Origin: Bacteroidota bacterium
Lineage (GTDB): Bacteria > Bacteroidota > Bacteroidia > Chitinophagales > Chitinophagaceae
Direction: 5' to 3'
DNA: 60,838 nucleotides
Assembly (NCBI GenBank): GCA_005884665.1
Contig: VBAT01000033.1
Coordinates: 1-60,838, forward strand
The notes below the pieces were generated by a model, which was given only the letters and a program-made list of their open reading frames with translations, did no database searches and was not told the DNA's origin. Position 1 is the first letter of the stretch, and each line of letters begins with the position of its first letter. A program made the translations under genes and the position numbers. Positions 8,186 through 16,373 of the stretch are shown here, one piece after another.

Positions 8186-8635
8186 ATGAGCGATAAGATA
8201 TTTAAATCGCAAAATGGGTGGTTTAGTTTAACACTTCCGATTGACTGGGAAGAATATGACGATGACGAAACCGATGAACGTACTTACGCTTTTTTTAATA
8301 TTAAGGAATGGACCGGTAATTTTCGGATAACTCCCTTTCGCTGGACAAATCTTGTACATCCAACCGAAGACAAAGCCGCGAAATACATTGCAAAGGAGTT
8401 GAGGAAAAATCACGGGGCAACCAAAATAACACTTGGAGATTTTGATTGTACTTACTATCGAAAAGATTTCCTTCAGGATGGGGACGATCTAGTAATTTAC
8501 TATTGGATAACAGGAAAAAGGGAAACCTTGTTCATTTGCTCGTTCACAATTGACAAAAAACATGAAGAAACAGAACAAAGCAAGGTAGAAATGGAAATTG
8601 TGCAAGATATTATTAGAAGCATCCAAATCAATTGA
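8186..8635 (+). CDS. cassette 8: DUF3805-like protein
   Basis: A 149-residue cytoplasmic protein with no signal peptide. The start NGWFSLTLPIDWEEY and the following FFNIKEWTGNFRITPFRW resemble the DUF3805 domain of Bacteroidota. That domain shares a fold with proteins that bind ligands or partners but has no known activity. The tail KVEMEIVQDIIRSIQ is helical. The front box of this cassette (GTTAGGTGCG) has no matching back box downstream, so the end of the original cassette is lost. A decayed toxin fragment follows directly. Confidence 0.72.
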   Translation: MSDKIFKSQNGWFSLTLPIDWEEYDDDETDERTYAFFNIKEWTGNFRITPFRWTNLVHPTEDKAAKYIAKELRKNHGATKITLGDFDCTYYRKDFLQDGDDLVIYYWITGKRETLFICSFTIDKKHEETEQSKVEMEIVQDIIRSIQIN

Positions 8636-8650
8636 CCTGTACAACTGATT

Positions 8651-8898
8651 TTCCTAACCATGAGGTTGTGACCGTTCGAGATATGGGATGGAACGGAATT
8701 AAAAAAATGGTCCACTTTTACAGCTTATGATTGAAAATGGCTTTCATGCCTTGTTGACTTTTGACAAAAATCCCCAGCACCTACAAAATTTCAAAAAATA
8801 TACGATAGCTGGACAAACTCGACAGCCAGTTTTATACCTATCCAGATGACCTAAATGCATTGAATGTGGTTTATATCAAAAACGATAAGAAAGTTTGA
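8651..8898 (+). pseudogene. DUF5615 (PIN-like toxin) remnant
   Basis: Three reading frames together encode the later two thirds of a DUF5615 protein. NHEVVTVRDMGWNGIK is in the first frame. NGPLLQLMIENGFHALLTFD and QNFKKYT are in the second, after a run of seven A at 8700-8707. PDDLNALNVV is in the third. The N-terminal aspartate region is missing. DUF5615 proteins are PIN-like ribonuclease toxins of type II toxin-antitoxin systems. With a missing N-terminus and at least two frameshifts the gene is dead. No antitoxin is seen. Confidence 0.75.
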
Positions 8899-8907
8899 AA
8901 GATAAAC

Positions 8908-8945
8908 GGCATACAACATAGGGTTTTCTACTTTATCAATGAGCA
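8908..8945 (+). repeat. attC-like site S8 (truncated)
   Basis: Opening box GGCATACAAC (8908-8917), ATA, then GGGTTTTCTAC, after which the repeat pattern stops. No closing arm or GTT box is found. The matching front box (GTTGTATGCC) is also absent upstream, so two cassettes appear to have been fused by deletion here. Confidence 0.55.
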
Positions 8946-9037
8946 ACAAAATGGAGCCTACGTCTTGACATCGATAAGTTAGACGAACTTCGTGAAGTCA
9001 CACCAGACATGGAATATATCTTATTAAATGCCGATTT

Positions 9038-9259
9038 TTGTCTCCAATTAACAATTCTCAAAGAGCAACTCTAACAGATGACGAAGCTGTACTCTATTTC
9101 GGAGTTTGGACATTACTTTTTATCTTGCTTTTGTTCTTTTCTTTAAGAAATTTGATCAAGAAACAATTCGGTCTCGCGATATTATATGGATCCATTCTTT
9201 CGATAATGATTTTTGTCTCGACTTACATAGATACTCTATTTTATCATGATTTAGTATGA
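9038..9259 (+). CDS. possible small membrane protein
   Basis: A 73-residue open frame with two likely membrane segments (VLYFGVWTLLFILLLFFSL and LAILYGSILSIMIFVSTYI). The only available start is a TTG, and the 90 bases before it look like eroded cassette sequence. It may be a real two-helix protein or the remains of a longer one. I do not recognise it. Confidence 0.35.
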   Translation: MSPINNSQRATLTDDEAVLYFGVWTLLFILLLFFSLRNLIKKQFGLAILYGSILSIMIFVSTYIDTLFYHDLV

Positions 9260-9378
9260 CCCTTTTGTGGCTGTGTTATCCGACTAATATCATTTCACAA
9301 CTAAATGTTATCGTATCGCGAACTGGGTCTACAGGTCTTTGTATGGTTTTTGCCGACAACTAAATATAATCGATCATT

Positions 9379-11103
9379 ATGCACAAGTTTCTCTACGCAC
9401 TTTGTTTCAGTATATTATTTTGGTCGTGCAATCAACAATCAGAAAATGAGAAATATGAAAAGATAACCGCTGCAAATTCGACTTCAGTAGGTTGCGCTCC
9501 TGAAGTATCAGACAAGTCGTGGTATTCCTCAGGGAAAAAGGCACCCCTGTTTAAAGGATTGGACGGAATTCATTTTCCAATCTCAACAAAAAATATCGAA
9601 GTACAGAAATACTTTGATCAGGGACTTATGTTGTCTTTTGGTTTTAACCATGGGGAAGCAGGCCGATCATTCTATGAAGCCGCACGGCAGGACTCAAACT
9701 GTGCAATGTGTTGGTGGGGATTTGCATATGTATTAGGTCCAAATTATAATGCTGGCATGGAAAAAGATAATTTTCAGCGAGCTTATGAAGCTATACAAAA
9801 AGCAAAAAATAAATCTGTGTTTTGTACACAGAAAGAAAAGGACTTGATCAAAGCGTTAACCTTTCGCTATAACAGTGATACAACCATTAGCCGGAATATA
9901 TTGGATTCATCTTACGCCGTTGCAATGCGAGAAGTTTATAAAAGATATCCTGATGATATAACGCTCGCTTCCCTTTTTGCCGAATCACTTTTGGATTTGC
10001 ATCCGTGGAATTTATGGCATAAAGATGGAACAATGCAGCCATGGACGCCTGAAATTATTGCAGTATTGGAAAAGTGTCTACAATTTGATCCACGACATGT
10101 TGGTGCAAATCACTTTTATATTCATGCCATGGAAATGTCTAAGCATGCTGAAGCAGCTTTGGCAAGTGCAAATTTACTTCGCAATTTGGTACCCGGTTCT
10201 GGTCACCTTGTTCATATGCCTTCACATACCTACATTCGTATAGGACTCTACCATGATGGGGTTTTAGCTAATCAAAAAGCTGTACTGCTCGACAGTTTGT
10301 ATGTAGAAGCATGCCATGCGCAAGGTGTTTATCCTTTAGCTTATTATCCTCACAATTATCATTTCATTGCTGCATGTGCAACTCTTTGTGGTGAAAGTAA
10401 AATTGCAATGGAAGGGGCATTTGCAACTTCTGAGCATGCCCATAAAAAATTATTGCGGGAGCCAGCATGGTCAACTTTGCAGCACTATTATTCCATTCCA
10501 TGGTATGTAGAAGTAAAGCTAGGATTATGGAAGGACATACTTCACTCACCTGCACCGGAAAAGGATTTAAAATATCCATTAATAGTTTGGCATTATGCGC
10601 AAGGCATGGCAATGCTCTCAGAAAATAAAATTTTGGAAGCAAAAAGCCATCTTATTGAGATGAAGAACATAATGGTTGATTCGACTATAAAAAATTTAAC
10701 TATCTGGGGCATTAACACTGTTTTTGACTTATGTATGATTGCATCAAAAACACTTCATGGCGAAATCTATGCAAAAGAAAAAAATTATGCCAATGCAATT
10801 TCAATTTTAAAGGAAGCTATTGCTGCCGAAGATGCGTTGAATTATGATGAGCCTCCGGACTGGTTTTTTTCTATTCGCCATAATTTAGGAGCCGTACTAA
10901 TTGAAGCTGGAAGGTTTCAGGAAGCCATTAATGTGTATGAAAGAGATTTGGAAATCTACCCAGAAAATGGCTGGGCATTAAAAGGTCTAATTAATGTCTA
11001 TGAAAAGCTTGGTGACACGAAAAACCATGAAGACGTGAAAAGGCGTTTCGGAAAATCATGGCGATATTCAGACATTAAGATTTCTTCTTCCAGGATATTG
11101 TAG
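9379..11103 (+). CDS. cassette 9: TPR-repeat lipoprotein
   Basis: A 574-residue protein. It has a lipoprotein signal with FWSC (Cys at about residue 17). A helical region contains AGRSFYEAARQDSNCAMCWW at about residues 95-115, then several helix-pair repeats, and clear tetratricopeptide units at the C-terminus (AISILKEAIAAEDAL, and AINVYERDLEIYPENGWALK). It is probably an outer-membrane or periplasmic scaffold. Proteins of this type occur in Bacteroidota and soil bacteria with no known role. It is by far the largest cassette cargo here. The front boundary of its cassette is lost; its closing box GCTGCTAAC is at 11161. Confidence 0.8.
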   Translation: MHKFLYALCFSILFWSCNQQSENEKYEKITAANSTSVGCAPEVSDKSWYSSGKKAPLFKGLDGIHFPISTKNIEVQKYFDQGLMLSFGFNHGEAGRSFYEAARQDSNCAMCWWGFAYVLGPNYNAGMEKDNFQRAYEAIQKAKNKSVFCTQKEKDLIKALTFRYNSDTTISRNILDSSYAVAMREVYKRYPDDITLASLFAESLLDLHPWNLWHKDGTMQPWTPEIIAVLEKCLQFDPRHVGANHFYIHAMEMSKHAEAALASANLLRNLVPGSGHLVHMPSHTYIRIGLYHDGVLANQKAVLLDSLYVEACHAQGVYPLAYYPHNYHFIAACATLCGESKIAMEGAFATSEHAHKKLLREPAWSTLQHYYSIPWYVEVKLGLWKDILHSPAPEKDLKYPLIVWHYAQGMAMLSENKILEAKSHLIEMKNIMVDSTIKNLTIWGINTVFDLCMIASKTLHGEIYAKEKNYANAISILKEAIAAEDALNYDEPPDWFFSIRHNLGAVLIEAGRFQEAINVYERDLEIYPENGWALKGLINVYEKLGDTKNHEDVKRRFGKSWRYSDIKISSSRIL

Positions 11104-11160
11104 TAGACGAATGCTAAGGAGTTGCGACGTTTAACTAAAACCTTTTCTAAGGCCGAAACT

Positions 11161-11428
11161 GCTGCTAACATAAGGGATTTTTCTGCTCCACCTTGTGGAG
11201 GCTGGCTGAAGAATTCCCGAATGAGGCGGGACAGGTATATCCTCATCGGCATATTGTTAATCGGTTGTGCTCGGAGCTGAACGAACATAACCGGACTTGG
11301 AATATAATTTCAGCTTTCTATCTTTACTCAGTCCCGCCGATGAGGCGGGATTCGGGCTGAAGGATCACAGAATATCAGCACAACTTGTCCCGCCAAGCGG
11401 GAGCAGAAAGCAGTGACCGTTAGCAGCC
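11161..11428 (+). repeat. attC-like site S9
   Basis: Opening box GCTGCTAAC, ATA, then AGGGATTTTTCTGCTCC. The closing arm GCAGAAAGCAG, TGACC, then GTTAGCAGCC (11419-11428). Here both neighbours carry the same box type, so the opening and closing boxes pair even in the inserted state. A promoter-like pair lies inside (11297-11326). Confidence 0.68.
11297..11326 (+). promoter_or_regulatory. possible promoter inside attC-like site S9
   Basis: TTG at 11297-11299, 19 bases, then TATCTTTA (one mismatch to TAnnTTTG) at 11319-11326. The spacing fits Bacteroidota promoters. It would read into the GTG start at 11443. Related TATCTTTACTCAG or TTAACTTTACTCAG stretches recur in other sites of the array, mostly without a clear -33 element. 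Confidence 0.3.
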
Positions 11429-11442
11429 ATTAATTTGAAATC

Positions 11443-11925
11443 GTGAAAATTTTGGGATTTTTAATATTGCTTATAAACTGTTCGGTAGCCTTTGGACAAG
11501 GCGAATCAGACAGATTCAACATTTCATTTTCGACATTTAATCATGCCGAAAGGATTTTTAATGGAACGACCATATATTTATTGACAGAGTCATCGATAAA
11601 GGTCACAAAGATGTATTTTGGCGACACTACGAGTACGACAGTTTATTCGAAAAAAATCAAGCGTAACCAGCCTCTAATTTCAGCTTTAAACAAAATCGAA
11701 GTTGACAGTTTAAAAGACTATTATTTCAACTATTGTATAATAATGACGAGCGGCGACGAGTATTCCTTAGACTTTATAAAAAACTCAACAAAGAAAAGTA
11801 TTAACCTACATCATTATTATTTAAAACAGTTGGACGACGTTATTCAACTCATCAACTCGAACTTACCAAGTAAATATCGGTTTCAATATTTAAACAAGGA
11901 CGAAAAACAAGATTGTAAACTCTGA
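11443..11925 (+). CDS. cassette 10: hypothetical secreted protein
   Basis: A 160-residue protein starting with GTG at 11443, 14 bases after the front box. A signal peptide is clear (ILGFLILLINCSVAFGQ, cleavage after about residue 18). The mature protein has no motif I recognise. It is mostly beta-strand-like with short charged stretches and has two Cys. The cassette is intact, with front and back boxes identical as inverted copies over 10 bases. Confidence 0.7.
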   Translation: MKILGFLILLINCSVAFGQGESDRFNISFSTFNHAERIFNGTTIYLLTESSIKVTKMYFGDTTSTTVYSKKIKRNQPLISALNKIEVDSLKDYYFNYCIIMTSGDEYSLDFIKNSTKKSINLHHYYLKQLDDVIQLINSNLPSKYRFQYLNKDEKQDCKL

Positions 11926-11928
11926 AAC

Positions 11929-12128
11929 GGCTGCTAACATTGAGTTTGGCGAAATGCCGGCTCCAGAATAAATGCTCGGTAGTATATCGCTACTCAGCTT
12001 TAGCTCGATCTGCAGAATCACGGATGGACTTTAGAATCTAACTTCAGCTTTATATCTTTACTCAGCGCCGGCTTAGCGGAAGTAGCACGGACTACCGGCA
12101 CTTTGCCAAGCCCTGGTCGTCATGTACC
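11929..12128 (+). repeat. attC-like site S10 (second sequence class)
   Basis: Opening box GGCTGCTAAC (11929-11938), ATT, then GAGTTTGGC. Closing arm GCCAAGCCC, TGGTC, then GTCATGTACC (12119-12128), where GTT has become GTC. The arm GAGTTTGGC pairs with GCCAAGCCC through one wobble. Confidence 0.65.
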
Positions 12129-12149
12129 ATTTTGAATAGACGTTCAGTT

Positions 12150-13172
12150 ATGCAAGGAATGATACTAGCAATATTCTTTGTAACAGCTTTTTTGGCAAGT
12201 TGTGGACAGACGACCAATTCTGGACACGGGAAAGTTACTAACAATCCAAACGATACGATAAGGGACATTGAAGTTGAGTTGCATTTACCCGAAGAATCTG
12301 CAGGTATTGACAGCATTGCTTCTACATTGATTTCAGTATTCGACCACGCCGACATTGTAGCTTTGGGCGAGTCGCATGGTCACTTTGCAATGGATTTGAA
12401 TTTGTGGATAACTATGGTTCGTAATCCCGCTTTTAGGAAGAAAGTAAGGTCTATCGTGGTAGAATTTGGCAGTACGACGGAGCAGTCAACACTTGACCGC
12501 TACATTCGAGGGGAGAATGTATCAAAAGCGCAGTTGGAGCAAGTTTGGAAAACAACAACTCAAGCTTCCAACGGAGTTTGGGATAGCCCAATTTATATGG
12601 AATTCTTTGCAGCCGTCCGTGAGGTAAATTCAAAACTGCAAACCGATTCACAGATTCGGGTTTTGGGTGGTGACCCAGGCCCGGGTGATAATCGTAGTCG
12701 TGAGGTCGCAGCCGTCTCTGTTTTGAAGGAGCAAATGCTTGAAAAAGGAGGCAAAGCCTTGGTTATTTATGGCGCCTCTCACTTCTATCGAACATTTCCA
12801 CGGGAATATCTTTCCAGTATGGGTGATGACATCGGACTTGTGAGGAGACTGGAAAGAGATTTATCCAGTAGAACTTTCGTAGTAATCCCTATTGGTCGCC
12901 TTAATCGTCCGTCAGCTGTTAAAAAAGAGGATATAGTTCCCGACTTTCAAAAATTCGACACTGCTTTAAAAACGCAGCTGCGCCCCGTAATGATATCTCT
13001 TCAACGATTGCCTTTTCGTGATTTCACTGCGGAAGAGTTCCTTGGTCGAACTCTAACAACATGCCGTGGGGCAAATGGCTGTTTGAGTGTATTCAAAGGA
13101 AGTTCTATTATTCTGAGCGAAATGGCTGATGCTTGCATTTATATTGGCGGACAAGAGAAAGACGGGAATTAA
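12150..13172 (+). CDS. cassette 11: erythromycin esterase-like/ChaN-type lipoprotein
   Basis: A 340-residue protein. ATG at 12150 gives a clean lipoprotein signal (ILAIFFVTAFLASC); the frame is also open from TTG at 12132. The core has the ALGESHGHF motif (about residue 72) and VEFGSTTEQSTLDRYIRGE. Near the end is LVIYGASHFYRTFP. These conserved Glu and His motifs belong to the superfamily that holds EreA-type esterases, ChaN and TIKI/TraB proteins. Macrolide hydrolysis is not established for distant members, so the substrate is open. Its back box (CACATAAT at about 13181) matches the front box only partly, mostly by transitions. Confidence 0.78.
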   Translation: MQGMILAIFFVTAFLASCGQTTNSGHGKVTNNPNDTIRDIEVELHLPEESAGIDSIASTLISVFDHADIVALGESHGHFAMDLNLWITMVRNPAFRKKVRSIVVEFGSTTEQSTLDRYIRGENVSKAQLEQVWKTTTQASNGVWDSPIYMEFFAAVREVNSKLQTDSQIRVLGGDPGPGDNRSREVAAVSVLKEQMLEKGGKALVIYGASHFYRTFPREYLSSMGDDIGLVRRLERDLSSRTFVVIPIGRLNRPSAVKKEDIVPDFQKFDTALKTQLRPVMISLQRLPFRDFTAEEFLGRTLTTCRGANGCLSVFKGSSIILSEMADACIYIGGQEKDGN

Positions 13173-13372
13173 AAACCTCCACATAATATTGGGGCTCTGT
13201 TTTATTGTTACTGATTATACTGACAATTTTCTTTGGGCCGAACAAATATATTCTCAGCTTTTGTTCGCTATTCGGCTTCAGTTTCGGCAGTCGAATAACG
13301 CCGAACAGCAGAATAGACAATGAAGCTTTTGTATCTTTAATTAGCAACGGCGCCAGGCAGCCGGTACTTGTT
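13173..13372 (+). repeat. attC-like site S11 (eroded)
   Basis: It opens with CCACATAAT-ATT-GGGG and contains CAGCTTTTGTTCGCTATTCGG, related to the TTGTTCGCTAATCAGC motif of S3 and S7. It ends at a GTTATGG (13370) that overlaps the start codon of the next gene. The closing arm is unclear and its front box does not match the back box at 13851. Confidence 0.4.
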
Positions 13373-13843
13373 ATGGAACTTCAAGAAATTAGAGACATTT
13401 ACTCAACATTTTCAAAATACAAACTCGGAAATCCTGTAACCGGACATTATTGCTCAGTTTGCTTGTCCGAAGAAGACAATATTTATTTTCAAACAACCCC
13501 TTTGCATCTAATTCCACCGTTTATGTTGTCAAAATATTTTAGTTCCATTGGCATCATGGAAGGGAATGGAAATGATTTCAAGTATTTTATACCTCGAATT
13601 CTAGAAATAATGTATCATGACGAAGATGATGGAAGTTGGTTCTTTGATCAGATATGGAATAGACTCACCGAAGCAAAATACACTTCGTGGCATAATGACG
13701 AAGTCGAATCAATTAACAGATTGTTTGCAGCATACCTAAAAAAATATATTCGGTCGCGAGATAAAAGAAAGTTTGAGTTAACCCGTGATATATTGAAGGA
13801 TGTTGGTTACGGAGAAGCCTGTCGGTTCGTCTACACCGACTAA
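13373..13843 (+). CDS. cassette 12: hypothetical protein
   Basis: A 156-residue cytoplasmic protein. The open frame extends upstream through the repeat, but ATG at 13373 is the sensible start and directly follows the GTT at 13370. It has a small Cys-containing segment (HYCSVCLSEEDN), an acidic middle (MYHDEDDGSWFFDQIW), and a helical C-terminus (LFAAYLKKYIRSRDKRKFEL). I do not recognise the family. Confidence 0.65.
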   Translation: MELQEIRDIYSTFSKYKLGNPVTGHYCSVCLSEEDNIYFQTTPLHLIPPFMLSKYFSSIGIMEGNGNDFKYFIPRILEIMYHDEDDGSWFFDQIWNRLTEAKYTSWHNDEVESINRLFAAYLKKYIRSRDKRKFELTRDILKDVGYGEACRFVYTD

Positions 13844-13850
13844 ACAACTA

Positions 13851-14029
13851 TCGCCAACATGGGTTTTTCTATGCTGGCTGAAGAACCTACCTGCCGGCAG
13901 GCAGGTAAAGCCAAGCAATAGAATATATACTCAGCTTTATTATCTTTACTCAGTCCCGCCAATAAGGCCGGATTCGGCCGATGTAACACGGAATATTGCC
14001 ACATCGGCAAGCCCTGTACGTTAGCGGCA
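13851..14029 (+). repeat. attC-like site S12
   Basis: Opening box TATCGCCAAC (13851-13860), ATG, then GGTTTTTCTATGC. It carries the palindrome CTGCCGGCAG within 13886-13906 and the TATCTTTACTCAGTCCCGCC motif. Closing arm GGCAAGCCC, TGTAC, then GTTAGCGGCA (14020-14029), which matches 14771-14780 perfectly. Confidence 0.66.
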
Positions 14030-14067
14030 AGTTTAGTGTGACATTCATTGTTGATAAAATACTATAA

Positions 14068-14745
14068 ATGAAGAACCTCATACTGACATTATTCATTTGG
14101 TGCCTTGCCTGTTCATCGACCTTGTATTCTCAGACCTTCAAGTTTGAAAAAAGCAAACTCGAACCAGTTAATGTATCAATGTCAATTGAAAAATTCAGGG
14201 GAAAAGAAGTAGTAAAGGTCATAAAGGATTCTACCGTAAATCAACCTGATGCACCTACTTTCACTAAACTAAAAGGAGTTGCATTCAAAAACGGTACGAT
14301 CGAGGTAAAAGTGTTGAGCAGGCTGCTTCCCGACGCACCACAGTCAGCACGTGGCTTTATTGGTGTCGCTTTCAGGATCAACGACAGCGCCTCAAAATTT
14401 GAGAGCATTTACATACGTCCGACCAATGGAAGGGCCAACGACCAGATAAGAAGGAATCACTCGATACAATACTTTTCATATCCCGACTATCCATTTTCAA
14501 GGCTCAGAAAGGAGGCCCCGGAACAATATGAATCCTATGCAGACATGGGATTGAATGAATGGATAACATTAAAGATCGTTGTTCTTGACAGCCAGGCAAA
14601 GCTTTTCATAAACGATAGTAAACAGCCATCTTTGATCGTTAACGATCTGAAGCTTGGTTCAAATGTTGCAGGAGCTATCGGACTTTGGGTTGATATAGGA
14701 ACAGAAGGCTACTTTTCTGATGTAAAGATTTATAAAGACAAGTGA
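14068..14745 (+). CDS. cassette 13: secreted concanavalin/LamG-like protein
   Basis: A 225-residue exported protein. The signal peptide ends near residue 22 (STLYSQ). The mature part looks like a single jelly-roll domain: KGVAFKNGTIEVKVLSR, GFIGVAFRINDSASKFES, LNEWITLKIVV, and a C-terminal strand GAIGLWVDIGTEGYFSDVKI. This order is seen in DUF1080 and LamG-like sugar-binding or glycoside-processing domains. Whether it binds or cleaves sugar is not visible. Its cassette is intact, with front and back boxes matching over 10 of 10 bases. Confidence 0.78.
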   Translation: MKNLILTLFIWCLACSSTLYSQTFKFEKSKLEPVNVSMSIEKFRGKEVVKVIKDSTVNQPDAPTFTKLKGVAFKNGTIEVKVLSRLLPDAPQSARGFIGVAFRINDSASKFESIYIRPTNGRANDQIRRNHSIQYFSYPDYPFSRLRKEAPEQYESYADMGLNEWITLKIVVLDSQAKLFINDSKQPSLIVNDLKLGSNVAGAIGLWVDIGTEGYFSDVKIYKDK

Positions 14746-14770
14746 TTTTTAATATGAACGAGTTAAAAGC

Positions 14771-14821
14771 TGCCGCTAACATGCCAAATGCGGGAGCTGA
14801 AAGTTCTGGCCATTGTATGTC
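14771..14821 (+). repeat. attC-like site S13 (minimal)
   Basis: Only about 51 bp: box TGCCGCTAAC, then ATGCCAAATGCGGGAGCTGA, AAGTTCTGGCC and ATTGTATGTC. It keeps the two end boxes and the right arm but lacks the long interior. The right arm is closest to that of S0, which also ends in ATTGTATG. Confidence 0.6.
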
Positions 14822-14856
14822 ATTTGTTTGATGCAAAAACATTTCAACCTTAAGAA

Positions 14857-15384
14857 GTGATTCTTCCCGGCAAAAAAAGTGATTTCAATGATATTTTAGA
14901 TATTATCAATGATGCTGCTTCAGCCTACAGGGGAATCATACCTGCCGACAGATGGCACGAGCCTTATATGTCGGAGCACGAACTCCAAATTCAAATCGAA
15001 GACGGCATCAGGTTCTGGTGTTACTTTGACAATGGCAATATCGTTGGCGTAATGGGAATTCAGGATAAATCGGACGTCACATTAATTCGACATGCATACG
15101 TTCGAACAGCAGTAAGGAATAAAGGCATCGGCAGTAAATTACTGAACTACTTATCCGAACTTACCACGAAACCTATTTTAATCGGGACCTGGGCCGGTGC
15201 AACCTGGGCAATCGACTTCTATAAAAAACATGGCTTTCATTTAGTTTCATTTGATGAAAAGGAGCGACTGTTGCGCAGATACTGGACAATTCCAATTCGC
15301 CAAATCGAAACATCGGTAGTGCTTGCAAGTTCAAATTGGACTAATATAAATCAGCCTGGTTTGCAAAATGGGATACAACTTTAA
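14857..15384 (+). CDS. cassette 14a: GNAT-family acetyltransferase
   Basis: A 175-residue protein starting with GTG at 14857. The acetyl-CoA site is RTAVRNKGIGSKLLNYL (the R/Q-x-x-G-x-G/A pattern) at about residues 86-102. The C-terminal GNAT strand and helix TWAIDFYKKHGFHLVSFDE follows. The acceptor could be a small molecule or a protein terminus. GNAT enzymes are common integron cargo. The EthD and NTF2-like genes follow without an intervening repeat. Confidence 0.85.
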   Translation: MILPGKKSDFNDILDIINDAASAYRGIIPADRWHEPYMSEHELQIQIEDGIRFWCYFDNGNIVGVMGIQDKSDVTLIRHAYVRTAVRNKGIGSKLLNYLSELTTKPILIGTWAGATWAIDFYKKHGFHLVSFDEKERLLRRYWTIPIRQIETSVVLASSNWTNINQPGLQNGIQL

Positions 15385-15409
15385 AAATGAAAAATATTTA
15401 AACCTAGTT

Positions 15410-15829
15410 ATGATGAGTAAAATTAACTTCCTCCTGCCAATCTTTGCCTTTATAGGCTTTATAAGTTGCAAAACCAGTCAATCGAATCATTCCAGTCCGG
15501 AAACAGGCACGTTTAAGGTAGCAATACTTTATCCTAATGGGGAAGATAAAACTTTTGATATGAACTATTATGAAAAAAAACACATGCCTATGGTAGCGGG
15601 ATTTTTAGGCAAGAATTTAAAATTTTATGAAATAGATAGAGGTATAGCTGGCAGAACACCAAATGATAAAGCACCCTTTGTAGCTATAGGTTATTTTTAT
15701 ATTAGCGATGTTGCTGAATATAATAAAGCAATAGCACAAAACAGAGATGCAGTTATCAATGACTTTAAAAATTATACCAATATCCAGCCTGTTGTACAGA
15801 TAAGCGAAATTAAACAGTTAGTATATTGA
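15410..15829 (+). CDS. cassette 14b: EthD-domain lipoprotein
   Basis: A 139-residue protein. ATG at 15410 or 15413 gives a lipoprotein signal with lipobox FISC (Cys at about residue 20). The mature part is an EthD-type ferredoxin-like barrel: VAILYPNGEDKTFDMNYYEK, HMPMVAGFLG, and the closing YTNIQPVVQISEIKQ. EthD proteins accompany monooxygenases or act as small dimeric binding proteins. An exported lipoprotein form is less usual. It starts 25 bases after the acetyltransferase stop, so they may be read together. Confidence 0.78.
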   Translation: MMSKINFLLPIFAFIGFISCKTSQSNHSSPETGTFKVAILYPNGEDKTFDMNYYEKKHMPMVAGFLGKNLKFYEIDRGIAGRTPNDKAPFVAIGYFYISDVAEYNKAIAQNRDAVINDFKNYTNIQPVVQISEIKQLVY

Positions 15830-15870
15830 TCGGCGCCGGTTCGATTCGGCGGATATTGAAAAGCAACATA

Positions 15871-16356
15871 ATGCCAATGGAAGAGCAACTAAATAGGATT
15901 ATTGAAAGAACCCAAATAGCCGACTTGTTGACACGATATTTTGCAGCAGTCGATGACAAGTGCATAGATATGTATATTATCAAAGCAACTTTTACAAGTG
16001 AGGCAAAAATTATTCGGCCTGACGGTTCAGAAATGGTTGGACAGGAAAATATACTTGACGGACACACAAAAAGTTTTGCCAGGTTTAAAGCAACACACCA
16101 CGTAATAACAAACTTCATTGTCGATATAGATAATAATACGGCTACTCTTCGAAGTAATATAATAGCCAACCATATATGGGCAGAAAATGAAAATGATCCG
16201 TCCTTAAATAATAAATACTTTCTCGCAGATGGAGTATTTTCAGCTAAAGCGATAAAAGTTGATGGTCAATGGCGCATTAGTGAACTAAGTAACAATGTTG
16301 TGTGGCGCACAGGAGACGGAATGAAAGAGATGTTAAACTTTTTTAAACAAAAATAA
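15871..16356 (+). CDS. cassette 14c: SnoaL/NTF2-like protein
   Basis: A 161-residue cytoplasmic protein from ATG at 15871; a TTG at 15826 would overlap the EthD stop and is less likely. The N-terminal RTQIADLLTRYFAAVDDKC, then FTSEAKIIRPDGSEMVG, HHVITNFIVDIDNNTATLRS and a final WRISELSN are the pattern of SnoaL_4 domains. Members of this cone-shaped alpha+beta fold include isomerases, dehydratases and non-enzymes, so the function is open. Confidence 0.8.
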   Translation: MPMEEQLNRIIERTQIADLLTRYFAAVDDKCIDMYIIKATFTSEAKIIRPDGSEMVGQENILDGHTKSFARFKATHHVITNFIVDIDNNTATLRSNIIANHIWAENENDPSLNNKYFLADGVFSAKAIKVDGQWRISELSNNVVWRTGDGMKEMLNFFKQK

Positions 16357-16373
16357 CGACGGGTTATTAGCGG

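Noticed and set aside
8977-8986. GTTAGACG at 8977 as a front box for the TPR cassette
   Set aside because: It does not pair with GCTGCTAAC at 11161, the box that closes that cassette.
12150-13172. Calling the EreA-like protein a macrolide resistance gene
   Set aside because: Only superfamily motifs (GESHG and a late SHF His) are visible, and the protein is a lipoprotein, unlike EreA and EreB.
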